Below, piece after piece: positions 53,444 to 62,625 of a stretch of 64,000 nucleotides of DNA. Source of the DNA: CAZJWC01 sp964550125 (GTDB taxonomy: Bacteria; Bacillota; Clostridia; Christensenellales; Borkfalkiaceae); NCBI GenBank assembly GCA_964550125.1, contig CAZJWC010000001.1, positions 289,176-353,175 of the forward strand, written 5' to 3'. The stretch's first letter is position 1. Each line of letters begins with the position of its first letter. Position numbers and translations under genes: made by a program. The notes beneath the pieces were generated by a model, which saw nothing but the letters and a program-made list of their open reading frames with translations, had not been told where the DNA came from and did not search any database.

Positions 53444-54247
53444 ATGAGAACATTTAGAATATACAGAAAATATTTAGCAATGGCAATTAAAGCAAAACTT
53501 GCTTACAAGGCAGATTTAATGCTAAACATATTTAGTTTTTGCGTAACAAACATAGTTGCCTTTTTCACCTTGAAACTTACAGTAGGAAATATAATCCTTG
53601 GCGAGTGGACTTTTGAGATGATTATGTTTATGTACGGACTACTTCTTATTCCCAAAGGAATAGACCATGTTTTTTCGGATAAACTTTGGTGGCTAGGTGG
53701 TGCGTATATAGCCAGTGGTCAAATTGATAAAAATTTGACTAAACCGTATAGCGTACTTCTACAACTTATGGGCGAAAGATTTATGTTTGACGGATTTGCT
53801 GAAATTATTTTAGGCTCTGTATTTATAGGAATATACGGAGGCTCAATAGGAGTTGCTTGGACTTTTGGCAAAGTAATAATGCTAATTTTTTGCGAGTTTT
53901 TGGCAATTTGGATTTTCTACTCAATAAAACTATTTTACGGCTCATTGGCTTTCTGGTTTAAGAGAACTTTCCCTATTCAATCAGTTATGTATAATATGAA
54001 CGAGTTTACTTACTACCCTCTAAACGTTATGGGTAAAGTAATGTTATTTATAATGACGATTGTTGCTCCCTTTGGTTTGGCTGTATTTTTACCTGCCCAA
54101 CATATAATATTTGGAACAAATTCCTTTACGGGAGATAATTTATTACTTTTAATGATTATAATAACCTTGGGTGTGGGACTTGTACTTGGTACGGCTCTAT
54201 TCACTTGGCATAGAGGTCTAAAAAGATACGATAGCAGTGGTTATTAA
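53444..54247 (+). CDS. ABC-2 type permease (second subunit)
   Basis: This 267-residue membrane protein, related to the previous one, has six hydrophobic segments and the conserved GQIDKNLTKPYSVLLQLMGERFMFDGFAEI region of COG3694. The start is the ATG at 53444, with AGGAGG upstream; it follows the preceding stop by 1 nt. It completes a three-gene exporter operon. Confidence 0.87.
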   Translation: MRTFRIYRKYLAMAIKAKLAYKADLMLNIFSFCVTNIVAFFTLKLTVGNIILGEWTFEMIMFMYGLLLIPKGIDHVFSDKLWWLGGAYIASGQIDKNLTKPYSVLLQLMGERFMFDGFAEIILGSVFIGIYGGSIGVAWTFGKVIMLIFCEFLAIWIFYSIKLFYGSLAFWFKRTFPIQSVMYNMNEFTYYPLNVMGKVMLFIMTIVAPFGLAVFLPAQHIIFGTNSFTGDNLLLLMIIITLGVGLVLGTALFTWHRGLKRYDSSGY

Positions 54248-54250
54248 AAC

Positions 54251-54285
54251 ATAGCGACTAATCTTATGGTTAGTCGCTTTTTTAT
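54251..54285 (+). terminator. Terminator of the ABC-2 operon
   Basis: A 9-bp stem AGCGACTAA/TTAGTCGCT with an 8-nt loop, then TTTTTTAT. Confidence 0.85.
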
Positions 54286-54465
54286 GTAAATTTTATGATT
54301 ATTACTTTTGTTAATTTTTCACAAAACGATTAAATTTTACATTAAACTATAACAATTAATGATTATACTAAAGTTACAATATTATGGTAATCTCAAGAAA
54401 ATGACTGATTGATTATTTTGCTAAAAAACCTGAATAGGTTAATAAATTTTCTAGGAGATTATAAA

Positions 54466-56466
54466 ATGAAAAAAACTTTAATCAAAGTTTTAATCTGCGT
54501 TTTCTCAATCGCAATGCTTGCTTTTGGATTCGCAGGTTGCACAGCAATGACTGAAGCAAAAGCTGACAGTTCATCTGCTAAAACAATCTACTTTAAGAAC
54601 AATTATCAATGGGACACTGTAAAGTGCTACTATTGGGGTGGTTCTTCAACTAACTGGCCTGGCGAAGATATGCAAAAGGTTGGCACAGACGGTGGCTATG
54701 ATGTTTACAAAATCGTAGTAAGTGCTAACAATGTAATTTTCAATGCTGGTTCAAGTTCTTGTCAAACAGTTGACATTGCAGTAAACGGAGATACTGCTTT
54801 CTACATTGCTTCAAATGAAAATGGCAAATATACAGTTGCTACTTTTGATTATGTTGAAGAAGATGAAGTTACTCCCGTTGAAACAAAGACTGTATATTTC
54901 AACAATTCTTATGCTTGGGACACAGTTAAGTGCTATTTCTGGAATAGCAACACAAACCTAACTCAATGGCCCGGTGAAGATATGACTTACATCAACGATT
55001 ACTACTATTCAATCGAAGTACCTGCTGATGCAAATGTTATATTCAACAATGGCAACGGAATCCAAACTGCTGATTTGACTGACACTAAAGACGGTTGCTC
55101 ATACCAACTTTCAGTTGAAGGCAATGGAACACCCTGTATTGAAAGAGAATTTAATGAAAAGGACATCTATTTATATAGACCTGATGAATTTATCACTTTC
55201 TTTAACAATCCTATGTTAGATGCTAATGTTAAAGTTATCAGCGATGCAGGATTAGGTGGTGCTACAATTAAAGCAATAGGTTCAATGGCTAAGCCCTTTA
55301 CTGGAACATTTGACGGAAATAATAAAACAATTTCAAACTTTACAATCGAAGGTAATAACTTCAACAACTGGGGTGAAGCTTACCGTGGTGGTTTCTTTGG
55401 AATAATCGGTGCTAACAGTGGTACAATTAAAAATGTAAATGTTTTATATGCAAAAATTGACATTGATGATAATGAAAATTGGAGCAGATACGGTATCATC
55501 TGTGGTTACAACTCTGGTACAATCACAAATTGCTCAGCAACACAATGTTCAATTAACGTAACTGCTGAATATGATTACACATATGTTGGAGGTCTAGTTG
55601 GACAATCTCATATAAATAGTACTATTGCTCACTCATCAGCTGATACAAAAATTACTGTAAACGTTACTAAAGGTGGTTCAACTTATGTTGGTGGTATTGT
55701 TGCAAGTACAAACGGCTCAGTCACTACGACTTCATTTACTGGTACAATCACAACGGACACTACTGATACAATCCTTTACGTTGGTGGTATTGCTGGTCAA
55801 TCTAATGCTTACCTTGGTTCAAACGATGTAGACACTACTTTCTTTATGGATGTTACAAGCAATGGTGGTCAATATAGAAACTATATCGGTGGTATTGTAG
55901 GTTCTCAATATTATTCTTCAAGCAATTTAGCTTCATACAATTTAGTTGAAAATTATGCTGAAACTATTATGAATATTGACTTATTCTTAACAGGTACTAG
56001 TTCATACTATGCCGCAGCATATATCGGTGGTATCGCAGGTTATAGCAAGGCAAATATTAGAAATGCTGGTGTTACTACAAGTATGGACATTGATATGTGC
56101 AACTTATATGCAAACGTATTTGTTGGTGGTGCTGCTGGTTACACAAACGGAGATGTATGTAGTGTTGGTGCTTCTACTATTATTGATATTTACAACTATT
56201 CTAATAGCACATTTACATATGTTGGTGGTTTAGCTGGTTACCTTAGTGGTGCAACTACTTACTCTTACACAACAGATAAGACATACCTTTTCTTCTATGA
56301 TGGTAGAGCAAATGATGGTGGTAGCACTCAAATTGGACTTTGTGCTGGTGCTTGGGCTGAAGGTTGCTCATACACTCGTGGAATCAATGGTTTAAGTGGT
56401 ACTGGATTATACAACTCAACTATTTCAAATGCAGTTGGTGTTGAAAAAACAATTTCTGCATACTAA
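54466..56466 (+). CDS. Surface lipoprotein with two CBM26-like starch-binding modules and GLUG repeats
   Basis: This 666-residue lipoprotein (lipobox FAGC, Cys25) starts at the ATG at 54466, with TAGGAGATT upstream. Two tandem modules (about 39-118 and 139-220) read as CBM26: each has TxYFxNxYxWDTVKCYxW, WPGEDM, and VIFNxG...QT. The long C-terminal part (about 310-640) is a beta-helix-like array of GLUG-type repeats (YVGGLVGQS, YVGGIVAS, YVGGIAGQS, YIGGIAGY, YVGGLAGY). There is no catalytic domain, so it is a binding or adhesion protein. It is monocistronic, away from the main starch locus but with the same predicted ligand. Confidence 0.82.
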   Translation: MKKTLIKVLICVFSIAMLAFGFAGCTAMTEAKADSSSAKTIYFKNNYQWDTVKCYYWGGSSTNWPGEDMQKVGTDGGYDVYKIVVSANNVIFNAGSSSCQTVDIAVNGDTAFYIASNENGKYTVATFDYVEEDEVTPVETKTVYFNNSYAWDTVKCYFWNSNTNLTQWPGEDMTYINDYYYSIEVPADANVIFNNGNGIQTADLTDTKDGCSYQLSVEGNGTPCIEREFNEKDIYLYRPDEFITFFNNPMLDANVKVISDAGLGGATIKAIGSMAKPFTGTFDGNNKTISNFTIEGNNFNNWGEAYRGGFFGIIGANSGTIKNVNVLYAKIDIDDNENWSRYGIICGYNSGTITNCSATQCSINVTAEYDYTYVGGLVGQSHINSTIAHSSADTKITVNVTKGGSTYVGGIVASTNGSVTTTSFTGTITTDTTDTILYVGGIAGQSNAYLGSNDVDTTFFMDVTSNGGQYRNYIGGIVGSQYYSSSNLASYNLVENYAETIMNIDLFLTGTSSYYAAAYIGGIAGYSKANIRNAGVTTSMDIDMCNLYANVFVGGAAGYTNGDVCSVGASTIIDIYNYSNSTFTYVGGLAGYLSGATTYSYTTDKTYLFFYDGRANDGGSTQIGLCAGAWAEGCSYTRGINGLSGTGLYNSTISNAVGVEKTISAY

Positions 56467-56477
56467 AATTAAACTAA

Positions 56478-56509
56478 CTAAGGTCTATCGTTTGATAGGC
56501 CTTTTTTTA
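56478..56509 (+). terminator. Terminator after the CBM26-GLUG gene
   Basis: A ~10-bp stem AAGGTCTATC/GATAGGCCTT with a GTTT loop, then TTTTTTTA. Confidence 0.85.
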
Positions 56510-56544
56510 TTGCCTTAATTTAGAAACAATGATAAAATAATGAT

Positions 56545-58431
56545 ATGAGTTTTTTACCTGTAACTAAAGAAGAATTAAATAATGAACAACCAGATTTTAT
56601 TTTAATCTCAGCAGACGCATATGTTGACCACCCCTCTTTTGGTGTGGCAATTATATCAAGAGTAATTGAGAGTAAAGGGTTTACAATAGGAATAATTCCT
56701 CAACCCACTTGTGATGCTGACTACAAAAAACTTGGAACGCCTAAATATGCCTTTTTAATTAGTGGTGGAGTTGTTGATAGTATGGTCAATAACTATACCG
56801 TTGCAAAAATAAGACGAAAAGAAGATGATTACAGCGAGGGTGGTATCGCCGGAAAACGACCTGACCGTGCCACTACTGTTTACTCAAAAAATTTAAAAAG
56901 ATTATTTCCTAGCGTTCCCGTTATTTTAGGTGGACTTGAAGCAAGTTTGCGTAGATTTGCACACTATGACTACTGGGCAGATAAAGTAATGCCTTCCATT
57001 TTAGTTGATAGTAATGCCGACCTTTTAATTTATGGTATGGGAGAAAGACCTCTTTGGGATATTTTAGACCTTTTAAAAAGAGGAGCGAATATTTTAAATA
57101 TTAAAGATATCCGTGGTACTGCATACTTAAGTGAATATGACAATTTGCCTTCAAAACTTAAAGAACAAATAAAAACAGGAGAGGCTATTTTTTGTCCCAC
57201 TTTTGATGAAGTAAGGACGGACAAAAAACTTTATGTTAAGGCTTTTAACTTGCAAAGTAAAAATAATGATGCTTTTTCTTCAAAAGTAGTTATACAAAAA
57301 CACGGCAACAAATATGTAGTACAAAACCTACCCCAAATACCCCTTTCGGTTGAAGAAATGGACAGCGTTTATGCGTTACCATATGAAAGAACATACCACC
57401 CTATGTACACGAAAGGTGTACCTGCTATTGAAGAAGTAAAGTTTTCATTAACCTCCGTTCGTGGTTGTTTTGGTTGTTGCAGTTATTGTGCTATTACCTT
57501 TCACCAAGGTAGATTTGTTCAAAAGAGAAGCGAAAACTCAATCGTTGATGAGGCAAAACTATTTATTAAAGACAAAGACTTCAAAGGATACATACACGAT
57601 GTTGGTGGACCTACTGCAAACTTTAGAGATCCTGCCTGCGAAAAACAACGCAAGTTAGGTGCTTGCAAAGATAAGCAATGTATAGGCTTCACGCCTTGCA
57701 AAAATATGAAAGTAACCCACACTGAATATTTACATCTACTAAGAACTTTAAGAAATTTAAAGGGAGTAAAAAAAGTATTTATTAGAAGTGGCATAAGATT
57801 TGACTATCTTATGATGGACGAAAATGACGAGTTTTTTAAGGAACTGGTTGAACATCACATAAGTGGACAACTTAAGGTTGCCCCCGAACACACTGAAGAC
57901 AGTGTTTTAAAACTTATGAATAAACCTAGTTTTAAGGTATACAAAAATTTTAAAAAGAAATATGATGATTATAATGCAAAACTAGGAAAAAAGCAGTATC
58001 TTGTACCCTATTTAATATCATCACATCCAGGTTGCACCCTCCAAGACGCTATTAAAGTGGCTGAATATCTTGCACAAATAGGATATATGCCTGAACAAGT
58101 ACAAGACTTTTACCCTACTCCTTCAACCAAGTCAACTTGTATGTACTACACCTCAATTAATCCTGAAACAGGAGAGGAAATCTTCGTGCCCAAAACGGCT
58201 GAAGAAAAGAGGATGCAAAGGGCTTTACTTCAGTATAGAAAACCTGAAAACTATGAGGTTGTCAAAGAAGCACTTATCAAGGCAAATCGAACGGACTTAA
58301 TAGGTTTTTCAAAAGGTTGTTTGATAAAACCCAAAACGCAGGGAAATGTAGCAAAGCCTTCAAATCCAAATAGACAAAATAACACATTTCATAAAGAAAA
58401 AAACAAGAATAAAAAGAAGCGTGGCAAATAG
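56545..58431 (+). CDS. YgiQ-family radical SAM protein
   Basis: This is a 628-residue protein of the YgiQ/UPF0313 family. It has a B12-binding-like N-terminal region (DFILISADAYVDHPSFGVAIISRV), the radical SAM cluster motif RGCFGCCSYCAITFHQGR (CxxxCxxC), and the family-specific GPTANFRD with nearby CKDKQCIGFTPC cysteines. The C-terminal VAPEHTEDSVLKLMNKP and YFLVPY-type region is typical. The very basic tail KEKNKNKKKRGK is common in this family. The substrate is unknown. Confidence 0.93.
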   Translation: MSFLPVTKEELNNEQPDFILISADAYVDHPSFGVAIISRVIESKGFTIGIIPQPTCDADYKKLGTPKYAFLISGGVVDSMVNNYTVAKIRRKEDDYSEGGIAGKRPDRATTVYSKNLKRLFPSVPVILGGLEASLRRFAHYDYWADKVMPSILVDSNADLLIYGMGERPLWDILDLLKRGANILNIKDIRGTAYLSEYDNLPSKLKEQIKTGEAIFCPTFDEVRTDKKLYVKAFNLQSKNNDAFSSKVVIQKHGNKYVVQNLPQIPLSVEEMDSVYALPYERTYHPMYTKGVPAIEEVKFSLTSVRGCFGCCSYCAITFHQGRFVQKRSENSIVDEAKLFIKDKDFKGYIHDVGGPTANFRDPACEKQRKLGACKDKQCIGFTPCKNMKVTHTEYLHLLRTLRNLKGVKKVFIRSGIRFDYLMMDENDEFFKELVEHHISGQLKVAPEHTEDSVLKLMNKPSFKVYKNFKKKYDDYNAKLGKKQYLVPYLISSHPGCTLQDAIKVAEYLAQIGYMPEQVQDFYPTPSTKSTCMYYTSINPETGEEIFVPKTAEEKRMQRALLQYRKPENYEVVKEALIKANRTDLIGFSKGCLIKPKTQGNVAKPSNPNRQNNTFHKEKNKNKKKRGK

Positions 58432-58445
58432 CCACGCTTTATTTT
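58417..58445 (+). terminator. Terminator overlapping the YgiQ stop codon
   Basis: A 9-bp stem AAGCGTGGC/GCCACGCTT (58417-58425 with 58431-58439) encloses the TAG stop at the loop boundary, followed by TATTTTAA. Confidence 0.8.
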
Positions 58446-58716
58446 AAATTAAGCAAAGTAAAACTAGTATGCCGATATGTAATGTGATTCCTACGATGTT
58501 CACAACATGAAAATACCAGTGTTTTGTTTTATGCCTTACAATATTCATCGCAAGATACCCTCCTATTGCACCACCAAACAACGAAAAACCAAGTAAAACT
58601 TTTTCAGGAATACGCCAACCATCGTTCATTGCCTTTACTTTATCAGTCGCATAAAGAAAGAAGGTGATAATGCTAACAATCGCAATTATGATAAGATATA
58701 TTTGATAGACTTCCAT
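58444..58716 (-). CDS. DUF1294 membrane protein
   Basis: This 90-residue protein has three hydrophobic segments. TFFLYATDKVKAMNDGWRIPEKVLLGFSLFGGAIGGYLAMNIVRHKTKHWYFHV fits the DUF1294 signature (DKxxA, RIPE, GGaiGa, RHKT). Function is unknown. It is convergent with the ygiQ gene, with 12 nt between stops. Confidence 0.9.
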   Translation of the reverse strand: MEVYQIYLIIIAIVSIITFFLYATDKVKAMNDGWRIPEKVLLGFSLFGGAIGGYLAMNIVRHKTKHWYFHVVNIVGITLHIGILVLLCLI

Positions 58717-58857
58717 AATAACTCCTTTTTATTCAGTAAAACAATTATAACACAAACGGCATATTTTGTTAAGGTTTTAGATGGTGATATTGATTTTTAA
58801 ATGCAATTAAGGTATAATTATAGTAAATAAACCAACTTTAATTCACAGGAGATATAA

Positions 58858-59055
58858 ATGAAAGTACGACTAAATGAAGATAAAGAAATTGTTAAAACAA
58901 TCCAAGAGGGATTAAAACAAACGGGTGGATATTGTCCCTGCCGTCGTATAAAAAATGAGGACACTAAATGTATGTGCAAAGAATTTAAAGAACAAATTAA
59001 AGACGAAAACTTTGAAGGCTATTGCCACTGTCTGTTATATTATAAAGAAAAATAA
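58858..59055 (+). CDS. Ferredoxin-thioredoxin reductase catalytic-chain-like protein
   Basis: This is a 65-residue protein with six cysteines in the FTR catalytic-subunit pattern: CPC (26, 28), CMCKEF (38, 40) and CHC (56, 58), followed by LLYY. In the known enzyme these hold a 4Fe-4S cluster next to a redox-active disulfide that reduces thioredoxin. It is shorter than the plant and cyanobacterial catalytic chain (~110 residues) and has no variable-chain partner nearby. Similar small forms occur in anaerobes. A thioredoxin-reducing role is inference. Confidence 0.85.
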   Translation: MKVRLNEDKEIVKTIQEGLKQTGGYCPCRRIKNEDTKCMCKEFKEQIKDENFEGYCHCLLYYKEK

Positions 59056-59061
59056 TTTTTA

Positions 59062-59090
59062 AGAGGAGCATCTTTCTCCTCTTTTTGTAT
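59062..59090 (+). terminator. Terminator after the FTR-like gene
   Basis: A 7-bp stem AGAGGAG/CTCCTCT, then TTTTTG. Confidence 0.75.
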
Positions 59091-59136
59091 ATTTTCTTTT
59101 TAAATGGGTATATTAAAAGAAAATGGAGAAATGACT

Positions 59137-60390
59137 ATGAATAAAGTAAATCCTTTTACTGAAGAAAATTATATACCCGTAGATAAAGAATTTAAAAACT
59201 GGAACGAACTAAACTCAAAACCATACGACAAGAAAAAAGCATCACCCTATACAAAGACTAGAGTTATACTTATGAACGGTACAGAGTTTGAGGCAAACTG
59301 GTTTTTACACAACTTTTCAAGACATTGCAACAACAATGAACTTCGTAGAGAAATTGCAAACATAAGAAGACACGAACAGCAACAACAAAAAATTATTGCA
59401 AGTTTAAAAGACATTGCTGAAACTCCTCTTGAAACAACCATTAGCTACGAACAACTTGCCATCGATTTAACTGCAATTCTGGCTAGAAATTGCAATGACG
59501 AAAATGTAAAAAATGCTCTTAACTTTGCTTTGCTTGAAGATTTTGACCACTTATATAGATATGCTAATCTTTTAAAAATGGAACAAAATATTGAGGCTGA
59601 AACCATTACAAAAGAGTACACAGAAATTATGCCTGGTCGTCCTACAATCAGTGAGCATCGACACCCTTTTGAAAGCATAAACAACTTTATTTGTAATATC
59701 AAAAGTGAACCTTTTACTAAACTTATTGTAAACATCATTACAGCAGCCGAACAACAAACAATGAACTATTATATGAATATTGGCAATCTTCACCCTACTG
59801 AACTAGGAAGAAAATTATATACTGAAATTGCAATGATTGAGGAACAGCATGTAAGCGAATATGGTAGTTTAATCGACACAAATAGTACTTGGCTCGAATG
59901 TTGGGTGATGCACGAATATACAGAGTGTTATTTGTATTATTCTTGTGCAAAAGACGAAACCGACAAAAACATTGCTAAACTTTATGGACAACTTTACCTT
60001 GAGGAGTGTGGACACTTGCAAAAGGCTGTTGAGATGCTTAAAAAGTATGAAGGCAAGGACTGGGAGTGTTTATATACCGATGGAGGCTTTTTCCCTAACC
60101 TTTTAAAATTTGAAGGAAATATCGACTATGTAAGGGAGGTTATTAAAAATACTGTTTCACTTACAAAAAATTATAATGAGTATGTACTTGTTAAGGACCT
60201 ACCTCAAAATAATAGATTTAAAAAATACAATTCAACGGTAAACAAAAGTGATGACATTAACCCCACTCATCTTGGAACTCAAATGTTTATGGACACATAT
60301 GGCGAAGACTATCGCTTTGAGGCAAGTGAACATCCTATTAAAGAATTAAGAAATAGAAGTAAAGATAATACCACGATTGGTAGAGAATAA
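59137..60390 (+). CDS. Ferritin-like (diiron) protein of unknown function
   Basis: This 417-residue protein has two helical-bundle regions with repeated Glu/His pairs typical of ferritin-like diiron proteins. The first (about 45-180) has NGTEFEANWFLHNFSRH, RREIANIRRHEQQQ and LEDFDHLYRY. The second (about 210-330) has AAEQQTMNYYMN, MIEEQHVSEY, MHEYTECYLYY and YLEECGHL. The start is taken at the ATG at 59137; GGAG is 8 nt away. An ATG at 59131 or 59104 is possible. No signal peptide is seen. The family is not named with certainty; a role in peroxide or oxygen handling is inferred from the fold. Confidence 0.6.
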   Translation: MNKVNPFTEENYIPVDKEFKNWNELNSKPYDKKKASPYTKTRVILMNGTEFEANWFLHNFSRHCNNNELRREIANIRRHEQQQQKIIASLKDIAETPLETTISYEQLAIDLTAILARNCNDENVKNALNFALLEDFDHLYRYANLLKMEQNIEAETITKEYTEIMPGRPTISEHRHPFESINNFICNIKSEPFTKLIVNIITAAEQQTMNYYMNIGNLHPTELGRKLYTEIAMIEEQHVSEYGSLIDTNSTWLECWVMHEYTECYLYYSCAKDETDKNIAKLYGQLYLEECGHLQKAVEMLKKYEGKDWECLYTDGGFFPNLLKFEGNIDYVREVIKNTVSLTKNYNEYVLVKDLPQNNRFKKYNSTVNKSDDINPTHLGTQMFMDTYGEDYRFEASEHPIKELRNRSKDNTTIGRE

Positions 60391-60395
60391 AACTA

Positions 60396-60426
60396 ACGCC
60401 ACTTGCAGTTGCAGGTGGCTTTTTTA
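60396..60426 (+). terminator. Terminator after the ferritin-like gene
   Basis: A 10-bp stem GCCACTTGCA/TGCAGGTGGC (one G-T pair) and T6. Confidence 0.85.
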
Positions 60427-60492
60427 TTATCATTGACAAAGTTGTTTTGTAGGAGTATACTAAAATTGATATAAAAAATTAAGGAGTATAGT

Positions 60493-61272
60493 ATGGAAAT
60501 AGACGCTTTAATTAAAGAACTTTCTACAATTAAAACTATTGATGCAATCGCTTTGGGTGGTTCAAGAGCAAGTGGACGACAGGACGATAAATCAGATTAT
60601 GACCTATATATTTATAGCAAGACAAGTTTAAGAGAGTTTGAAAAAGAGAGAAAAGAAATTCTTGAAAAATACTGCAATGAACTTGAAATAGGAAATTCTT
60701 ACTGGGAATACGAAGATAACTGCATTTTAAAAAATGGAACAGGCCTTGATATTATAATGCGTACTTATGAGCATTTTGATAGATATAAAAACTGGGTTTT
60801 AATAAATGGAAATGCCTTTAACGGTTACACAACTTGTCTTTGGGACAACATTTTAAAGTGCAAAATACTATTTGACAGAGAGGGAAATTTTGCAAAGTAC
60901 AAGGAGGAAGTGAACTTTCCTTACCCTCAAAAATTGAAGGAAAATATTATAAAAAAGAATATGGCTTTGCTTACGGGAACTTTACCCTCATACGACAAAC
61001 AATTAAAAAAATGTTTTTTAAGGGGAGATATAGTAAGCATAAACCATCGAACTACCGAATTTTTAGCAAGTTATTTTGACATACTGTTCGCCTTAAACGA
61101 AACTCCACACCCCGGTGAAAAGCGTCTGCTTGACATTTGCAAAAATGAGTTAAAGATTTTACCTAATGATTTTGAAAAAGACTTACGCTCATTATTTGAC
61201 AATATGTTTAAGGAAAATCCTTATCCATATATCTTAAAACTTGTAACCGAAATTAAAAAGATAACCGAATAA
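60493..61272 (+). CDS. Nucleotidyltransferase-domain protein (DUF4037-like)
   Basis: This 259-residue protein has a Pol-beta-type active site IALGGSRASGRQDDKSDYDLYIY (GS...DxD, residues 20-42) and a conserved GLDIIMRTYEHFD, followed by a helical C-terminal domain with DIVSINHRTTEFLASYFDILFALN, consistent with DUF4037. It resembles aminoglycoside adenylyltransferases only in the catalytic core. The substrate is unknown. It stands as a single gene between two terminators. Confidence 0.8.
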   Translation: MEIDALIKELSTIKTIDAIALGGSRASGRQDDKSDYDLYIYSKTSLREFEKERKEILEKYCNELEIGNSYWEYEDNCILKNGTGLDIIMRTYEHFDRYKNWVLINGNAFNGYTTCLWDNILKCKILFDREGNFAKYKEEVNFPYPQKLKENIIKKNMALLTGTLPSYDKQLKKCFLRGDIVSINHRTTEFLASYFDILFALNETPHPGEKRLLDICKNELKILPNDFEKDLRSLFDNMFKENPYPYILKLVTEIKKITE

Positions 61273-61276
61273 ACTT

Positions 61277-61310
61277 AAGGGCGTAGGTATTTCCTACGCC
61301 CTTTATATTA
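61277..61310. terminator. Bidirectional terminator
   Basis: An 11-bp stem AAGGGCGTAGG/CCTACGCCCTT between convergent genes, A/T-rich on both sides. Confidence 0.8.
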
Positions 61311-61314
61311 AAAA

Positions 61315-62334
61315 CTATTTTGTTTTTTTAGATTTAACTTTACGGCAAAAAATTAAAAGTTTTTCAAGTTTATGCTTCAAAAAGAATATATACAATTTAT
61401 TTTTCTTTGATAAATATCTTCTTTCACATTTTATTAAAACTCCTTGAAAATAAATATCGTTGTAGAATTTTCTCATAAGATTAACTTTTTCTCTTTTCTT
61501 TAAAGAGTCTTCAAGCATTATCTTTTCTAAATTCATAAGAAACAAATTTATATAATCTAAATCTATTTGACTTGAAAAATCAAAATCTTCAGTACTCTTT
61601 AGACTATTCAATGCATCTCTTAAAAGTTTTAATTGCTCGCTTTTTTTAAATGAAAAATTTCTTATCATTGATGAATCGTGTATTCTATAATGATATGGAT
61701 AAAAATTGGGTATAAAATAAATACTCTTTGCGTTTTTAATTGACAAAAATGTCATCAATAAATCTTCGCCTAACGATATTTCATCAGGGCAATCATTTAT
61801 TATTTTTAATAACAGCTCTCTCCTAAACATTTTTGCAACCCTTGACGGAATTACTCCTCTACAATGAGTTTTTGGGTTGTATATCATATCGGGGTAAATT
61901 TCTTGTTTTATTCTTTCAAAATTGTATAGCCCGATAAATTGTGAGGTTGAAAGTTTTTGACTTGTCGAATACTCAAAAACTATTCCCAAGGAAACAATAT
62001 CTACGTCCTTCTCCTTCGCCCTTGACAACATTGTGGTAAACATATCACTATCAATCCAATCGTCAGCATCAACAAATCCTATATACTCTCCATTTGAGTG
62101 GTTAACCCCATATTTCCAAGCAGCCATAAGTCCACCGTTTTTTATATGAAAAATTTTTATTCTCTCATCTCGTTTCGCCCACTCATCACACAAAATACCC
62201 GAATTGTCTGTTGAGCCGTCATCCACTAAAATAATCTCCATATTTTTAACTTCGTTTTTTAATATGGAGTCAATACACTTGTCAAGATATTTTTCAACAT
62301 TATATATAGGTAGTACAATGCTTAATTCAGTCAT
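61315..62334 (-). CDS. GT2 family glycosyltransferase
   Basis: This 339-residue protein has an N-terminal GT-A domain: SIVLPIYNVEKYLDKCIDSI (5-24), LVDDGSTDNSGILCDEW, NGGLMAAWKYGVNHSNGEYIGFVDADDW with the DxD metal site. The C-terminal ~120 residues are helical and basic, ending in a Lys-rich tail that may contact the membrane. It is not similar in detail to the other GT2 (14331-15437). The substrate is unknown; no glycan cluster is adjacent. Confidence 0.85.
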   Translation of the reverse strand: MTELSIVLPIYNVEKYLDKCIDSILKNEVKNMEIILVDDGSTDNSGILCDEWAKRDERIKIFHIKNGGLMAAWKYGVNHSNGEYIGFVDADDWIDSDMFTTMLSRAKEKDVDIVSLGIVFEYSTSQKLSTSQFIGLYNFERIKQEIYPDMIYNPKTHCRGVIPSRVAKMFRRELLLKIINDCPDEISLGEDLLMTFLSIKNAKSIYFIPNFYPYHYRIHDSSMIRNFSFKKSEQLKLLRDALNSLKSTEDFDFSSQIDLDYINLFLMNLEKIMLEDSLKKREKVNLMRKFYNDIYFQGVLIKCERRYLSKKNKLYIFFLKHKLEKLLIFCRKVKSKKTK

Positions 62335-62508
62335 AAATTACCTCTTTTAAAATTTATGATTGAATTTTAACATATTCTATTTTTTTAGTAAAGTTAAAGA
62401 CTTGAAAAAAAGAAGAAATACAATGTGTGTATACATAATTTTCAAAAACAATATCAATTTGCAAAATTCTATGTTATACTTAATTAAAAAACTTAAAAGG
62501 AGAAAAAT

Positions 62509-62625
62509 ATGAGTTATTTATTTGACTGGTCGTTTAATGAAGAAAAAACAAAAGACGATTCTATAATTCCAAGCGAAAAAGACATTGATGATTTTGAAAT
62601 TATAGAAGATATATTTGAAGACTAA
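62509..62625 (+). CDS. Small acidic peptide
   Basis: This 38-residue gene starts ATG at 62509 after AAAAGGAG. The peptide begins MSYLFDWSFNEEKTK and ends IIEDIFED; about 13 of 38 residues are Asp or Glu. An extended -10 (TG-N-TATACT) ends about 30 nt upstream of the AAAAGGAG site. No family is recognised. The clear ribosome site, promoter and terminator (62713-62738) support expression. Confidence 0.6.
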   Translation: MSYLFDWSFNEEKTKDDSIIPSEKDIDDFEIIEDIFED

